DNA of 64,000 nt from an uncultured Thalassolituus sp. (GCF_950066645.1 NZ_CATMFB010000019.1:1-64000), one strand, 5' to 3'. Shown: positions 40,171 through 51,058, counted from the first letter of the stretch. Translations and numbers: made by a program. Notes: generated by a model not told the origin, from the letters alone.

Positions 40171-41265
40171 TCAGAGCACGGCGCGCGGGTAAGAACCCAA
40201 CAGTTTGTAATCGACCGCTATTTCACGCAGCTTTTTCAGAACAGCCGCAGTTACGTCATCTTCGCAGTGACCTTCAAAATCTATAAAGAAAATATAATTC
40301 CAGGTGCCAGATGGATCCGGGCGGGTTTCAATTCGCGTCAGGTTAACGCCAGCCTCATGAAAAGGCGCCAGCACCTGATATAAGGACCCTGGTTTATTAC
40401 GATTCGACACCATGATGGACGTCTTATCTTCGCCACTCGGACCGGTTTCCTGACGACCAATAATCAGGAAACGCGTAGTGTTGTCCGGACGATCTTCGAT
40501 ATTCGCATTACGCACAGAGAGGTCGTAGAGTTCTGCTGCAGCTTCACCAGCAATGGCCGCCGCGCCCTCTTCTGCGGCAGCACGCCGTGCAGCTTCCGCA
40601 TTCGAGTTAACGGCAATACGCTCAACATTCGCAGGGAAATTCTGATCCAACCAACGACGACACTGCCCCAGAGACTGAGCATGTGAATAGATACGATCGA
40701 TTTCCTGACCTTCGCTCTTAATCAGCAAATGATGGTGTATGCGCAGAGTGACTTCACCACAGATATGAAGGTTAGAATCGTAGAAGCTATCGAGGGTATG
40801 GGTCACGACACCTTCGGTCGAGTTCTCAACAGGTACGACACCGTAGTTAGCAGCACCACTGGCCACTTCGCGGAAGACATCCCCGATAGACACCTTGCCC
40901 TGACAATTCACTGCGTGGCCAAAATGCTTTACTGCAGCCTGCTGTGTGAATGTACCTTCAGGACCTAAATAGGCGACCTGAAGCGGCTCTTCTAACGCAA
41001 GGCACTGCGACATAATTTCACGAAACAGTCGCGCCATAGACTCATCAGGCAGCGGTCCTTCGTTACGCTCCATCACCCGGCGCAACACCTGTGCTTCGCG
41101 CTCAGGGCGATAGAAAACGACCTTTTCACCCGGTGCAGCATACTTCTGCTTTACGTCAGCAACGTTCTGAGCACACTGTGCGCGCTGATTGATCAGTTCC
41201 TGAATCTGCTTATCCAGCGAATCAATCTGCTGACGCAGCTGATCCAGTTCCTGTGCTTCACTCAT
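40171..41265 (-). CDS. pheA: Bifunctional chorismate mutase/prephenate dehydratase
   Basis: PheA converts chorismate to phenylpyruvate. The 364-residue protein has an N-terminal chorismate mutase helix domain (about 1-90, LRQQIDSLDKQIQELINQR), a prephenate dehydratase domain (VAYLGPEGTFTQQAAVKHFG, then VPVENSTEGVVTHTLD) and a C-terminal ACT domain (NKPGSLYQVLAPFHEAGVNL, then ESRP-like ETRPDPSGTWNYIFF). The ACT domain implies feedback by phenylalanine. It lies nine bases before hisC. Confidence 0.97.
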   Translation of the reverse strand: MSEAQELDQLRQQIDSLDKQIQELINQRAQCAQNVADVKQKYAAPGEKVVFYRPEREAQVLRRVMERNEGPLPDESMARLFREIMSQCLALEEPLQVAYLGPEGTFTQQAAVKHFGHAVNCQGKVSIGDVFREVASGAANYGVVPVENSTEGVVTHTLDSFYDSNLHICGEVTLRIHHHLLIKSEGQEIDRIYSHAQSLGQCRRWLDQNFPANVERIAVNSNAEAARRAAAEEGAAAIAGEAAAELYDLSVRNANIEDRPDNTTRFLIIGRQETGPSGEDKTSIMVSNRNKPGSLYQVLAPFHEAGVNLTRIETRPDPSGTWNYIFFIDFEGHCEDDVTAAVLKKLREIAVDYKLLGSYPRAVL

Positions 41266-41276
41266 GATAAAACCTG

Positions 41277-42359
41277 TTAACCGTGACGTTCAGCGAAGTC
41301 CGCCATGAATGCAATCAGCGCATCCACACCTTCTTCCGGTACTGCGTTATAAATACTGGCGCGCATACCACCGACACTGCGATGGCCTGCCAGATTCATC
41401 AGACCTGCTTGCTCGCTTTCTGCCAGGAAAGTTTTATCCAGAGCAGCATCCGCCAGCGTAAATGGCACGTTCATGCGGGAGCGGTTATTTTTAGCTACCG
41501 GATTCGCATAAAAATCGTTGGTATCAATAAAGCCGTACAGTTTTTCGGCTTTGCGACGGTTCAGCTCGGCCATCGCCTCAACACCGCCCTGCTCTTTCAG
41601 CCACTCGAACACCAGACCAGCCAGGTACCAACTGTACGTCGGCGGTGTGTTGTACATAGAGCCATTGTCTGCAGCGACCTTGTAATCAAACATGGTCGGC
41701 GTACCTGAAATGGTATTACCCAGCAGATCTTCACGCACAATCACCACACACAGCCCCGCAGGACCGATATTTTTCTGAGCGCCGGCATAAATCAGACCGA
41801 ACTTAGATACATCGACTGGTTCAGACAGAATCGACGATGAATAGTCGGCAACAAGCGGCTTATCACCCACGTCCGGGATGTAATCGAATTCAACACCACC
41901 AATGGTTTCATTTGGTGTGTAATGAACATACGCAGCATCAGCACTCAGACTCAGTTCAGACTGAGCTGGCGCAGACGTGAAGTTATTGCCTTCTGTCGAC
42001 GCAGCAACATTCACTTCGCAGTAACGCTTTGCCTCTTTAATGGCTTTGCTCGACCACTGCCCTGTATTGATGTAATCGGCTTTAGAACCACCACGCAGCA
42101 GATTCATTGGAATCATAGTGAACTGACTGCTGGCGCCTCCCTGCATAAATAACACTTTGTAGTTGTCAGGGATCGCCATCAGGTCACGCAGATCCTGTTC
42201 GGCTTTTTCAGCGACGCCAACGTATTCCTTGCTACGGTGGCTCATCTCCATGATCGACATTCCCTTTCCGTGCCAATCCGCCAGCTCTTTGCCAGCACGT
42301 TCGAGCACTGGAGTAGGAAGGGCCGCAGGGCCCGCACAGAAATTATAGATCCGACTCAT
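41277..42359 (-). CDS. serC: Phosphoserine aminotransferase
   Basis: SerC makes 3-phosphoserine for serine synthesis and also serves pyridoxine synthesis. The 360-residue protein starts [20 protein letters not shown] and has [21 protein letters not shown] and the PLP-lysine region [15 protein letters not shown]. It is followed by pheA after 11 bases and preceded by the wzz-like gene. Confidence 0.97.
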   Translation of the reverse strand: MSRIYNFCAGPAALPTPVLERAGKELADWHGKGMSIMEMSHRSKEYVGVAEKAEQDLRDLMAIPDNYKVLFMQGGASSQFTMIPMNLLRGGSKADYINTGQWSSKAIKEAKRYCEVNVAASTEGNNFTSAPAQSELSLSADAAYVHYTPNETIGGVEFDYIPDVGDKPLVADYSSSILSEPVDVSKFGLIYAGAQKNIGPAGLCVVIVREDLLGNTISGTPTMFDYKVAADNGSMYNTPPTYSWYLAGLVFEWLKEQGGVEAMAELNRRKAEKLYGFIDTNDFYANPVAKNNRSRMNVPFTLADAALDKTFLAESEQAGLMNLAGHRSVGGMRASIYNAVPEEGVDALIAFMADFAERHG

Positions 42360-42385
42360 TTCTTCACTCTGTAAAAACGTTAGAA

Positions 42386-43537
42386 CTACTGAATTTTTAT
42401 ATATCGGGGACGAACAACATGTCTCGCCGAACCTGCCGCAATAAGAGCTGCGATCAGCCCCATCATAAAGCCACCAATTCCGCCCAGAACAACAATCAAA
42501 ATTTTTCTAGGTTTGACAGGCTTTCGGGGTAGTAAAGCAGGCTGGTCAACCAAAGCATAATTCACACTTTTCCAGTCAACACTGACTGACTTCAATACCG
42601 CCGTGTTCTGTAATATCTCCGGCAGCCCATTAATAAAAAGGTCTTCAGACTTCAGCTGGCTGCGAGATCTTAACTGAGAAACTTCTGCCCGGAGAGCCTG
42701 TTCACCCATCATGTAGAGTGGGGGCTCGCTGCTTACGACCACATCATTAGAATTGTAAAATGGCTGTTTCTGACCTATTACCGCGGCAATCTCGGCGGCT
42801 TCACTTAACTCAACGATCCTTCTCTCTTTTTCCGCATCGTAAGCAGCCCTTAATGAGTCTGCCCATGATTCATTAAGCTGGAGTTGAGCGTTTAGTTTCC
42901 GGTCAAGTTCAGACTGAATCTGCAAATCGTACTTGCTCAGAGCAAAGGCAACGTAATCATTTAATACGTCTGTCGCGAGCTGAGCATCGCTTAGCTCAAA
43001 TGATACAGTCATAAACACATCCAACTTTTCTTTTGCACCCGGATCAGAGAAGCTGAATCGCTCAAGAAAAAGTGCCAGATTTTGTTCTTCAGTGAGTAGC
43101 TCATTAAAGATCAATGCCTTAAGCACCTCGTCTTCACCGCGGACCAATTTCTGGTAGAAGGCTTTTCGCGTGGAAGCAGAGCGGATTACCGCACGTGCTC
43201 CAAGAAAAGCAGTTTCTGAAGTCAACTCAAACACGGGCTCTGCGCTCAATGCAAAATCAGATGTGCTCCCCCCGTCCTTCAGGCTATCTTTACGGGCCTC
43301 CAGAACCAGGGTCGTTCTGAGCGCAGGTTGATTAAAGGCCACCAAATCAGATCCCGGGGCATCCTTGATGACCACTTCTGTGCGATATAAGGGCGTCGTA
43401 GTGACCGCATACACAATCGCAAGTAAGGCACCTAAAATACTGACGCCAACCACCCAATACCATTTGTCGCGAATATCATCGACGAGATCAAACAAATCAA
43501 TCTCATCTCTGCGCGCATTCGTCTGCTGATCACTCAT
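42386..43537 (-). CDS. wzz: Wzz-family chain length determinant protein
   Basis: Wzz sets the modal O-antigen length together with Wzy. The 383-residue protein has an N-terminal cytoplasmic [18 protein letters not shown] segment that runs into a membrane helix ([18 protein letters not shown]). A large periplasmic coiled-coil region and a C-terminal helix ([20 protein letters not shown]) follow; a PRKPVKPRK stretch precedes this last helix. The gene lies between gyrA and serC, about 11 kb from the polysaccharide locus. ATG 43537 overlaps the gyrA stop by eight bases; an ATG four codons earlier is possible. Confidence 0.88.
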   Translation of the reverse strand: MSDQQTNARRDEIDLFDLVDDIRDKWYWVVGVSILGALLAIVYAVTTTPLYRTEVVIKDAPGSDLVAFNQPALRTTLVLEARKDSLKDGGSTSDFALSAEPVFELTSETAFLGARAVIRSASTRKAFYQKLVRGEDEVLKALIFNELLTEEQNLALFLERFSFSDPGAKEKLDVFMTVSFELSDAQLATDVLNDYVAFALSKYDLQIQSELDRKLNAQLQLNESWADSLRAAYDAEKERRIVELSEAAEIAAVIGQKQPFYNSNDVVVSSEPPLYMMGEQALRAEVSQLRSRSQLKSEDLFINGLPEILQNTAVLKSVSVDWKSVNYALVDQPALLPRKPVKPRKILIVVLGGIGGFMMGLIAALIAAGSARHVVRPRYIKIQ

Positions 43538-46106
43538 CGCCAGACACATCCCCTTCGATCACATCATCATCTTCGTCAGCGTCACAAATGCGCTCAACAC
43601 CAACGAGTTTCTCTTTTTCTGCCACTTTAATCAGCGTCACGCCCTGAGTGTTACGCCCCAACACGGAGACTTCATCGACACGGGTCCGCACCAGTGTGCC
43701 ACGGTCACTGACCAGCATCACTTCATCGCCATCGAATACCTGTACCGCGCCGACAAGAGCACCGTTACGGTCACTGGTGACCATAGCGATAACACCCTGA
43801 GTGCCACGACCTTTCGTTGGGAATTCTTCTACCTTGGTGCGCTTACCGAAACCGCGCTGAGAGGCAGTCAGAATCGTGCCGTTTTCTTCCGGTACAATCA
43901 GCGAGATCACACGCTGATCATCCGCCAGCTTGATACCGCGCACACCACGAGCAGTACGGCCCATGGCACGCACATCAGACTCTTTGAAGCGTACCGCTTT
44001 ACCCGCATCGCTCAGCATCAGAATATCCTGAGAGCCATCGGTGATAGCCACACCGACCAGCCAATCATTTTCATCCAGCTCACAGGCAATCAGGCCAGTT
44101 GAACGGGGACGGCTGAACTGATCCAGGGTCGTCTTCTTAACGGTACCGCGAGCAGTTGCCATGAAGACATAAAGATCTTCGCGGTATTCATCGACCGGCA
44201 GAATGGCGGTAATACGCTCGCCTTCTTCTGACAGATTCAGAACGTTCACAATCGGGCGACCTTTCGCATTACGGCTCGCCTGCGGGATATCATAAACAGT
44301 CAGCCAGTAAACTTTGCCGGCGTCGGTAAAACAGAGCACCGTGTCGTGGCTGTTCACCACCAACAGATGTTCAATAAAGTCTTCGTCTTTCACCTGTGTG
44401 GCTGACTTGCCTTTACCACCGCGCTTCTGCGCCTGGTACGCATCCATCGGCTGAGTCTTGGCATAGCCGGTATGAGACAAAGTCAGTACCAGGGTCTCTT
44501 CCGGAATCAGATCCGCCATCGTCAGATCGCGTTTCTGTGCAATGATTTCGGTGCGACGATCATCGCCGTATTCGGCGCGGATGGCTTCCAGCTCTTCACG
44601 GATCACCTGCATCAGGCGCTCAGGGCTACCCAGAATTTCCAGGTACTCGGCGATTTCAGCCAGTTTCTGCTGATACTCATCAATCAGTTTTTCGTGTTCA
44701 AGACCGGTCAGCTTCTGCAGACGCAGATCCAGAATCGCCTGAGCCTGAACTGGTGACAGGTGATACTTACCATCACGGAAGCCAAACTCCTCTGGCAGAT
44801 CATCTGGGCGACAGGCATCTTCTCCAGCACGCTCGAGCATATCCAGAACATCTCCGGGAGCCCAGGCCTCAGCAATCAGACGCTCTTTAGCCTCAGCTGC
44901 AGTCGGAGACTTTTTGATCAGCTCAATCACCGGGTCAATGTTTGCCAGCGCCAGTGCCAGCCCCTCAAGAATATGGCCACGTTCGCGGGCTTTACGCAGG
45001 TCGTAGATAGTACGGCGTGTAACCACTTCGCGACGGTGCTTAACAAAGGCGTCCAGCAGCTGTTTCAGATTCAGCGTCTTAGGCTGACCGTCTACCAGTG
45101 CAACAGTGTTAATACCGAACACACCCTGCAGCTGGGTCTGTGCAAACAGGTTATTCAGGACCACTTCTGGCATTTCACCGCGACGCAGTTCAACCACGAT
45201 ACGCATACCGTCTTTATCCGACTCGTCGCGCAGCTCTGTAATACCTTCGATCTTCTTATCTTTTACCAGCTCCGCGATCTTTTCGATCAGGCGGGCTTTG
45301 TTCACCATGTACGGAATTTCGGTGAATACGATAGAGACCTTACCGTTCTTATCGTCTTCTTCGAAGTGGTGACGGGCACGCAGGTAAATACGGCCACGAC
45401 CCGTGCGATAAGCCTCAACGATACCGTCACGACCATTAATAAAGGCGCCTGTTGGGAAATCCGGACCCGGAATGTATTCCATCAGATCGTCAACGGTCAG
45501 ATTCGGATCGTCGATAAGAGCCAGACAGCCATTCAGTACTTCGGTCAGGTTGTGTGGCGGAATATTGGTCGCCATACCTACCGCGATACCGGATGAGCCA
45601 TTCACCAGCAGGTTTGGCACACGGGTCGGCAATACTTCGGGAATCTGCTCAGTACCATCATAGTTAGGTACCCAGTCGACGGTTTCTTTGTCGATATCAG
45701 CCAGCATGTCATGGCTGATTTTCTCCATCCGGATTTCCGTGTAACGCATCGCTGCAGCAGAGTCACCGTCTACCGAACCGAAGTTACCCTGACCATCCAC
45801 CAGCGTATAACGCATGGAGAAGTCCTGAGCCATACGAACGATGGTGTCGTAGACCGCAGAGTCACCATGTGGGTGATATTTACCGATCACGTCACCAACA
45901 ACACGGGCAGACTTTTTGTAAGGTTTGTTCCAGTCGTTACCAAGAACATTCATCGCATGGAGCACTCGACGATGGACCGGCTTAAGGCCGTCCCGGACGT
46001 CCGGAAGTGCCCGCCCAACGATAACACTCATGGCATAATCGAGGTACGACTGCTGAAGCTCGTCTTCAATGTTTACCGGAAGAACTTCTTTAGCTAATTC
46101 ACCCAT
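43530..46106 (-). CDS. gyrA: DNA gyrase subunit A
   Basis: GyrA cuts and rejoins DNA during negative supercoiling. The 858-residue protein has the breakage-reunion domain with catalytic Tyr122 ([10 protein letters not shown]). The quinolone-region residues are Ser83 and Asp87 ([17 protein letters not shown]), the wild-type residues of the susceptible E. coli enzyme. The GyrA box is QKRGGKG near residue 560, and a C-terminal beta-pinwheel follows. Length is near that of E. coli (875). Confidence 0.98.
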   Translation of the reverse strand: MGELAKEVLPVNIEDELQQSYLDYAMSVIVGRALPDVRDGLKPVHRRVLHAMNVLGNDWNKPYKKSARVVGDVIGKYHPHGDSAVYDTIVRMAQDFSMRYTLVDGQGNFGSVDGDSAAAMRYTEIRMEKISHDMLADIDKETVDWVPNYDGTEQIPEVLPTRVPNLLVNGSSGIAVGMATNIPPHNLTEVLNGCLALIDDPNLTVDDLMEYIPGPDFPTGAFINGRDGIVEAYRTGRGRIYLRARHHFEEDDKNGKVSIVFTEIPYMVNKARLIEKIAELVKDKKIEGITELRDESDKDGMRIVVELRRGEMPEVVLNNLFAQTQLQGVFGINTVALVDGQPKTLNLKQLLDAFVKHRREVVTRRTIYDLRKARERGHILEGLALALANIDPVIELIKKSPTAAEAKERLIAEAWAPGDVLDMLERAGEDACRPDDLPEEFGFRDGKYHLSPVQAQAILDLRLQKLTGLEHEKLIDEYQQKLAEIAEYLEILGSPERLMQVIREELEAIRAEYGDDRRTEIIAQKRDLTMADLIPEETLVLTLSHTGYAKTQPMDAYQAQKRGGKGKSATQVKDEDFIEHLLVVNSHDTVLCFTDAGKVYWLTVYDIPQASRNAKGRPIVNVLNLSEEGERITAILPVDEYREDLYVFMATARGTVKKTTLDQFSRPRSTGLIACELDENDWLVGVAITDGSQDILMLSDAGKAVRFKESDVRAMGRTARGVRGIKLADDQRVISLIVPEENGTILTASQRGFGKRTKVEEFPTKGRGTQGVIAMVTSDRNGALVGAVQVFDGDEVMLVSDRGTLVRTRVDEVSVLGRNTQGVTLIKVAEKEKLVGVERICDADEDDDVIEGDVSGDE

Positions 46107-46334
46107 AAAACTCTGGCCCGCACTGTTTTCCGCCTGAGGCGGTAATCCTTATTTTGAACAGACGCCCTTAGAGCGCCCGGAGAAGCGCAGAATCATACCA
46201 CAAAACAGGCAGATACCTAATGAGAGCTCCTGAATGGCCGCACAAGACGTTTTAGCATCTGAACGGGCGTTCCCTACTGATCAAATAACACACAGCCCCA
46301 GAGTGTTTATTCGCTCAATCACTCAACGATTAGG

Positions 46335-46340
46335 TATACT
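46335..46340 (+). promoter_or_regulatory. Candidate -10 box for the deaminase-ubiG operon
   Basis: TATACT lies 31 bases before the deaminase ATG in the divergent gyrA interval. No convincing -35 element is seen, so it is a weak candidate. The remaining 46107-46370 interval shows only a small 5-bp hairpin at 46130-46142. Confidence 0.3.
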
Positions 46341-46370
46341 GCGCACACACTGAAATTCAGGAATACAAAC

Positions 46371-47675
46371 ATGGCCGCAGATCTGCGCATTGATGCCCGC
46401 TGGGTACTCCCTATGAGCGAGGGCACGGGTGTTCTGGAAAACCACACAGTGCTCGTTACTGATGGCAAAGTCAGCGGCCTGTGCCCGACCTCTGAATGTA
46501 CAGAAGAAGCTGGCGAAACCCTTCACTTAACAGAACACGCAGTATTACCCGGATACATCAACGCCCATGGGCACGCTGCGATGTCATTGTTCCGCGGCAT
46601 GGCTGATGACCTTCCGTTAATGACCTGGCTTGAACAGCACATCTGGCCGGCCGAGGGTCAGTGGGTATCTTCCGGGTTTGTCTACGACGGCACACAACTG
46701 GCGATTGCTGAAATGCTGCGCTGCGGCACCACTACCTTCGCCGACATGTATTTCTATTCGGGCGACAGTATACAAGCCTCACTGGATGCAGGTATGCGCA
46801 CAGTGAGCTTCACACCCGTACTGGATTTCCCGACCAACTTCGCCCAGAACGCTGACGAGTACATCCGTAAAACCATGGATGTGCACGCGAAATACCGCCA
46901 TCAGGCACTCGCACATATCGGCATCGGCCCTCATGCGCCTTACACAGTGTCAGATGAGCCATTGAAAGAAATCGCCACCATCGCCAATCAGACTGGCATG
47001 CCGGTACAGATCCATCTGCACGAAACCGCTTTTGAAGTCGCTCAGAGTATCGAGCAACGCGGTCAACGCCCGACGGAACGCCTGGCTGAACTTGGCTTCT
47101 TAAATGAAGGCGTCAGCTGCGTCCATATGACCCAGATCGACGATACAGACATCGGCATCCTGCAGCAGACCGGCGCATCCGTGGTGCATTGCCCGGAATC
47201 CAACCTAAAACTGGCAAGTGGGTTCTGCCCGGTACAGAAACTCATGGATGCTGGTGTGACTGTTGCCATCGGGACTGACGGCGCGGCCAGTAATAACGAC
47301 CTCAATATTCAGGGCGAACTTAAAACCGCCGCCATGCTGGCCAAAGCCGTCGCAGGTGACGCAGCAGCACTGCCTGCGATGACCGCACTGAAAGCAGCGA
47401 CCATTGGCGGTGCCAAAGCACTGCGAATTGACGAGTTCACCGGTTCTATTGAAATTGGCAAAGCAGCCGACCTGCAGGCGGTACGAATGAACAACCTGCC
47501 GCAGCTGCCACTCTATGATGCCGCTTCGCAGCTGGTATACACCGACAGCAGCCGCATGACCGAATACACCTGGGTTGCCGGCAAAGCCCTGCTTAAAGCA
47601 GGCCAGCTCAGTACCTTAAATGAAGATCAACTGATTGCCCGCGCTGTACAATGGCAACAGAAGATCAGCAAATAA
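46371..47675 (+). CDS. TRZ/ATZ-family amidohydrolase (5'-methylthioadenosine/SAH deaminase-like)
   Basis: The 434-residue metal-dependent amidohydrolase shows the metal motif [18 protein letters not shown], then VQIHLHET and [14 protein letters not shown]. It belongs to the cytosine deaminase-like/MtaD family. It probably deaminates methylthioadenosine or S-adenosylhomocysteine, but the substrate is inferred. In Pseudomonas a similar gene lies beside mtnA and before ubiG; here mtnA is absent and gyrA is divergent. AGGA precedes the ATG. Confidence 0.88.
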   Translation: MAADLRIDARWVLPMSEGTGVLENHTVLVTDGKVSGLCPTSECTEEAGETLHLTEHAVLPGYINAHGHAAMSLFRGMADDLPLMTWLEQHIWPAEGQWVSSGFVYDGTQLAIAEMLRCGTTTFADMYFYSGDSIQASLDAGMRTVSFTPVLDFPTNFAQNADEYIRKTMDVHAKYRHQALAHIGIGPHAPYTVSDEPLKEIATIANQTGMPVQIHLHETAFEVAQSIEQRGQRPTERLAELGFLNEGVSCVHMTQIDDTDIGILQQTGASVVHCPESNLKLASGFCPVQKLMDAGVTVAIGTDGAASNNDLNIQGELKTAAMLAKAVAGDAAALPAMTALKAATIGGAKALRIDEFTGSIEIGKAADLQAVRMNNLPQLPLYDAASQLVYTDSSRMTEYTWVAGKALLKAGQLSTLNEDQLIARAVQWQQKISK

Positions 47676-47697
47676 GACGCACGACGAGACAACAATT

Positions 47698-48417
47698 ATG
47701 ACCGAGACAGTAAAAGCCAACGTCGACCGCGCAGAAATCGCGAAATTTGAAGCCCTCGCCTCCCGTTGGTGGGATATGGAGAGTGAATTCAAACCACTCC
47801 ATGATATCAACCCATTGCGCACCAACTACATCGACGCTCACGCGACACTGGCGGGCAAGAAAGTCCTCGATGTCGGTTGCGGCGGCGGTATTCTGAGTGA
47901 AGCCATGGCGCAACGCGGTGCCGAAGTCACCGGCATCGACATGGGCGAAGCCCCACTGAATGTTGCTCGCCTGCACGCCCTTGAAAGCGGTGTCAGCGTT
48001 ACTTATCGCCAGATTCCCGTGGAAGAGCTCGCCGAAGAAATGCCAGGGGCGTTTGACGTCGTGACCTGCCTTGAGATGCTTGAACACGTGCCTGATCCGG
48101 CGTCGATCATCCGCGCTTGCTACAAGTTGGTGAAACCGGGCGGCATGGTCTTCTTCTCGACCATCAACCGCAACCCGAAAGCCTATGCCATGGCCATTAT
48201 CGGTGCGGAATACCTGCTGCGCATGCTGCCGGCCGGCACCCACGATTACGACAAGTTCATCAAGCCGAGCGAACTGACCCGCTGGTGCCGCGCTGCAGAC
48301 CTGAAAGTCATCGATATGACCGGCATGGTCTACAACCCGCTGACCAAGGACTACAGCCTGAAAGACAATGACGTTGATGTGAATTATCTCGTCGCCACGG
48401 TAAAAGAAGACATCTGA
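47698..48417 (+). CDS. ubiG: Ubiquinone biosynthesis O-methyltransferase UbiG
   Basis: UbiG performs both O-methylations of the ubiquinone ring. The 239-residue protein has [20 protein letters not shown] near its start, the SAM motif [16 protein letters not shown], and the terminal ATVKEDI. ATG 47698 matches the family start [14 protein letters not shown]; the longer frame would overlap the deaminase end. The stop shares one base with the following ATG (TGATG). Confidence 0.96.
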   Translation: MTETVKANVDRAEIAKFEALASRWWDMESEFKPLHDINPLRTNYIDAHATLAGKKVLDVGCGGGILSEAMAQRGAEVTGIDMGEAPLNVARLHALESGVSVTYRQIPVEELAEEMPGAFDVVTCLEMLEHVPDPASIIRACYKLVKPGGMVFFSTINRNPKAYAMAIIGAEYLLRMLPAGTHDYDKFIKPSELTRWCRAADLKVIDMTGMVYNPLTKDYSLKDNDVDVNYLVATVKEDI

Positions 48418-49073
48418 TGAGCCCTGCTGCGGTACTTTTTGACCTTGATGGCACCCTGGTAGACACGGCTGCCGACTTCTACCAGGTCGTCAACAGCCTC
48501 CGTGCAGACATTGGCAAGTCACCGCTTAGCGACGATGCTATTCGCGAGCAAGTGAGTAATGGCGGTGTTGCACTGGCGACGATTACCTATGATATCTCCC
48601 GCGATCACCCGGACATTCAGGCATACCGCCAGAAAGTCCTCGACCGCTACGAAACTGCAGTCGGTGCGCACGCGGAGCTGTTCGATGGCTTTTCGGAAGT
48701 ACTGGCATTTCTCGCAGAACAGCGCATTCCCTGGGGAATCGTGACCAATAAACCACGCAAGTACACTGAGCTGCTGCTTGATCGTATGCCATTGCCATGT
48801 GACTTCGTGGTCTGCCCGGAAGATGTCATCAATAATAAGCCAGCACCCGACAGCCTGCTGCTGTGCGCAGAGCAGATGAAAGTAGCTGCGAGTCAGTGCT
48901 GGTATGTCGGTGACCACATTCGCGACATACAGGCCGCGAAAGCAGCAGGGATGCTCAGTATCGCAGCCTGTTTCGGGTACATTGAAGAACAGGATGATCC
49001 AGCCTCATGGGAGGCGGATCATTATATAGACTCTGCGCAGAGCCTGATGGCGATGCTTACCGGCAAAGACTGA
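48417..49073 (+). CDS. mupP: HAD-family phosphatase, probable N-acetylmuramic acid 6-phosphate phosphatase MupP
   Basis: The 218-residue HAD hydrolase has the motif I nucleophile in LFDLDGTLVDTAAD and motif II with WGIVTNKPRKYTELLL. Motifs III/IV appear in CPEDVINNKPAPDSLLLCAE and YVGDHIRDIQAAKAAGM. In Pseudomonas the gene between ubiG and yciK (PA3172) is MupP, which acts in peptidoglycan recycling on MurNAc-6-phosphate. The context is the same here, so MupP is preferred over phosphoglycolate phosphatase. Confidence 0.75.
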   Translation: MSPAAVLFDLDGTLVDTAADFYQVVNSLRADIGKSPLSDDAIREQVSNGGVALATITYDISRDHPDIQAYRQKVLDRYETAVGAHAELFDGFSEVLAFLAEQRIPWGIVTNKPRKYTELLLDRMPLPCDFVVCPEDVINNKPAPDSLLLCAEQMKVAASQCWYVGDHIRDIQAAKAAGMLSIAACFGYIEEQDDPASWEADHYIDSAQSLMAMLTGKD

Positions 49074-49130
49074 CCGGCATTGCCGTTCTTGCCGCTGATT
49101 CCTTAACGGTTTAACGAGAAAATTCAAGAA

Positions 49131-49877
49131 ATGACTGACCAGAACGCCAAACCCCTCGAAAATCGCGTCATTTTAGTGACAGGTGGCGGCTATGGTATCG
49201 GCCGTGAAGCCGCCCTCACCTACGCCAGAGCAGGCGCCACTGTGCTCCTGCTGGGGCGTACTGAAGAAGCGCTCAACGATACGTACGACATGATCGAAGC
49301 AGAACACCTGCCGCAACCAGCGGTACTGCCCTTCGATCTCGAAGAAAAAGACGAAGCGAAGTTTATCGAGCTGGCCGCTCTGATTGAACAGCATTTCGAT
49401 CACCTCGATGGCGTACTACTCAATGCCTCGGTGCTTGGGCAGAGAACAATGCTCGATAACTACCACTGGGAAACGTGGCAGAAAGTTATGCAGATCAACG
49501 TGAATGGCCAATTTGCGTTAATGAAACACCTGTTACCACTCCTGCGGAACGCCCCCGCCGACGCCTCTGTGATCTTCACCACCAGCAGTGTCGGACGCCA
49601 GGGCCGGGCCTACTGGGGAGCCTACGCTGTCTCTAAATTCGCGACAGAAGGCCTGATGCAGGTAATGGCGGAAGAACTCGAAAACACCAGCAAAATCCGT
49701 GTTAACTGCATCAATCCAGGCGCAACACGCACCCAGATGCGCGCAGCCGCCTACCCCGCTGAAAACCCGACAACCGTCACGGAAGCAAAGGACATCATGC
49801 CTCTTTATCTTCATCTGATGAGTCCGGAATCTATCGGAACGCATTGCCAGAGTATCGATGCCCAGCCAAAGAAATGA
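49131..49877 (+). CDS. Short-chain dehydrogenase YciK
   Basis: The 248-residue SDR protein has the NAD(P) motif VILVTGGGYGIGREAALTYA, NNAS-type LNASVLGQRTM, and the catalytic pair in GRAYWGAYAVSKFATEG (Tyr-x-x-x-Lys). YciK-type SDRs are of unknown substrate. It follows mupP by 57 bases in the ubiG-mupP-yciK order known from Pseudomonas. A strong hairpin follows at 49929-49961. Confidence 0.88.
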   Translation: MTDQNAKPLENRVILVTGGGYGIGREAALTYARAGATVLLLGRTEEALNDTYDMIEAEHLPQPAVLPFDLEEKDEAKFIELAALIEQHFDHLDGVLLNASVLGQRTMLDNYHWETWQKVMQINVNGQFALMKHLLPLLRNAPADASVIFTTSSVGRQGRAYWGAYAVSKFATEGLMQVMAEELENTSKIRVNCINPGATRTQMRAAAYPAENPTTVTEAKDIMPLYLHLMSPESIGTHCQSIDAQPKK

Positions 49878-49928
49878 CGGAAAACCAGAAGAAAACCTTC
49901 TGAATTTTAGTCAGTTATTTGGCAGGCC

Positions 49929-49961
49929 TTTGCCGGCGGCAAACGTCAAACCGCCGGCAAA
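49929..49961 (+). terminator. Strong hairpin downstream of yciK
   Basis: TTTGCCGGCGG (49929-49939) pairs perfectly with CCGCCGGCAAA (49951-49961) across an 11-base loop. No T-tract follows on either strand, so it may not be a classical terminator. It is isolated between yciK and the diguanylate cyclase. Confidence 0.45.
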
Positions 49962-50002
49962 AGATCGCCCCACCCCAGCTATCATACGCTAACCTATTGT
50001 TT

Positions 50003-50032
50003 TTACTGAAATTAAACAACATTTCGTATACT
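50003..50032 (+). promoter_or_regulatory. Candidate promoter of the diguanylate cyclase
   Basis: TTACTG (50003-50008) and TATACT (50027-50032) are spaced by 18 bases, about 57 bases before the ATG. Both match the sigma70 consensus moderately. Confidence 0.4.
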
Positions 50033-50089
50033 GGCACGGTTATCGCTTATTTCCTGATCAGATGCATAAACCAACTGATGAGGTAGCTC

Positions 50090-51043
50090 ATGGTCAGTCC
50101 GTTACACACCAACGGCAGAGCAGAACTGCGGGACGATAAAGTCATTACCCCTTTCGGGGATCTGGCACCACGTCCCGACATTCGCCCGGAAGTACTGTTG
50201 CGTTTATCAGGGAAGCTTCAGACCACCCTGGAACTCAGCCAACTCCTCGAAATATTTCTGGAAGAAATTCAGCAGGCCGTGCTCGTAGATGGCCTCACGC
50301 TGACGCATGACCCCTCCGGAATATCTCTCGCAACCGGTCGCAACAGTCTGCACACCGCCAACTACCGTATGCAGACTCAGCAGGATTACATGGGCGATCT
50401 GACCTTTCATCGCTCCACCCGCTTCCGCGAACACGAACTTGCCAACATCGAGGGCCTGCTGAGCACACTGGTGTATCCGCTGCGAAATGCCCTGAGATAT
50501 CACGAAGCGATGGCTGCCGCCTTCCGCGACCCCCTGACCGGAGCAGGAAACCGCGTTGCACTGGATAAAACTCTGGGGCGGGAAGTCGAACTCGCGAAAC
50601 GCCACGACCAGTCACTGTCTGTGCTTATGCTGGACCTTGACCACTTCAAGCAGGTGAATGACGAGTTCGGCCACAGCATGGGAGATAAAGTTCTCAAAGA
50701 GGCCGTGATCGCCATGACCGGCTGCATTCGCCAGACGGATATGTGTTTCCGCTACGGGGGTGAAGAATTTCTTATCATGCTCAGCAGTGCAGACCAGGCA
50801 GGCGCGCTGCGCATTGCAGAGCGTATCCGCATGGGCATCGGTCAGCTGATGTTTACCAGTGAAAAGGGAAGCCTTCAGGTAACCGCCAGCATCGGCTGTG
50901 CCACCCTGAATATGACAGATACAATGGAAGAGTTAGTACAACGGGCCGACGAAGCTCTCTACGTTGCGAAAGACAGTGGCCGTAACAGAGTCATCAGTGA
51001 CCTTGATATGGAATTCACAGAGCGCGAAGAAGACGGGGAGTAA
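50090..51043 (+). CDS. GGDEF-domain diguanylate cyclase
   Basis: The 317-residue protein has an N-terminal region of no known domain (about 1-140), with no membrane segment, and a GGDEF domain (about 145-305). The active-site loop is GGEEF. RQTD, five residues before it, is an intact product-inhibition I-site. DPLTGAGNRVALDKTL and DLDHFKQVNDEFGHSMGD are also present. It should make cyclic di-GMP in the cytoplasm; the input signal is unknown. GAGGT precedes the ATG. It is convergent with rluB after 15 bases. Confidence 0.92.
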   Translation: MVSPLHTNGRAELRDDKVITPFGDLAPRPDIRPEVLLRLSGKLQTTLELSQLLEIFLEEIQQAVLVDGLTLTHDPSGISLATGRNSLHTANYRMQTQQDYMGDLTFHRSTRFREHELANIEGLLSTLVYPLRNALRYHEAMAAAFRDPLTGAGNRVALDKTLGREVELAKRHDQSLSVLMLDLDHFKQVNDEFGHSMGDKVLKEAVIAMTGCIRQTDMCFRYGGEEFLIMLSSADQAGALRIAERIRMGIGQLMFTSEKGSLQVTASIGCATLNMTDTMEELVQRADEALYVAKDSGRNRVISDLDMEFTEREEDGE

Positions 51044-51058
51044 GCACTCCCCTGATGC

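Noticed and set aside
44760-45596. Long plus-strand frame opposite gyrA
   Set aside because: A shadow of the gyrA reading frame; unlike any protein and in the middle of a certain gene.
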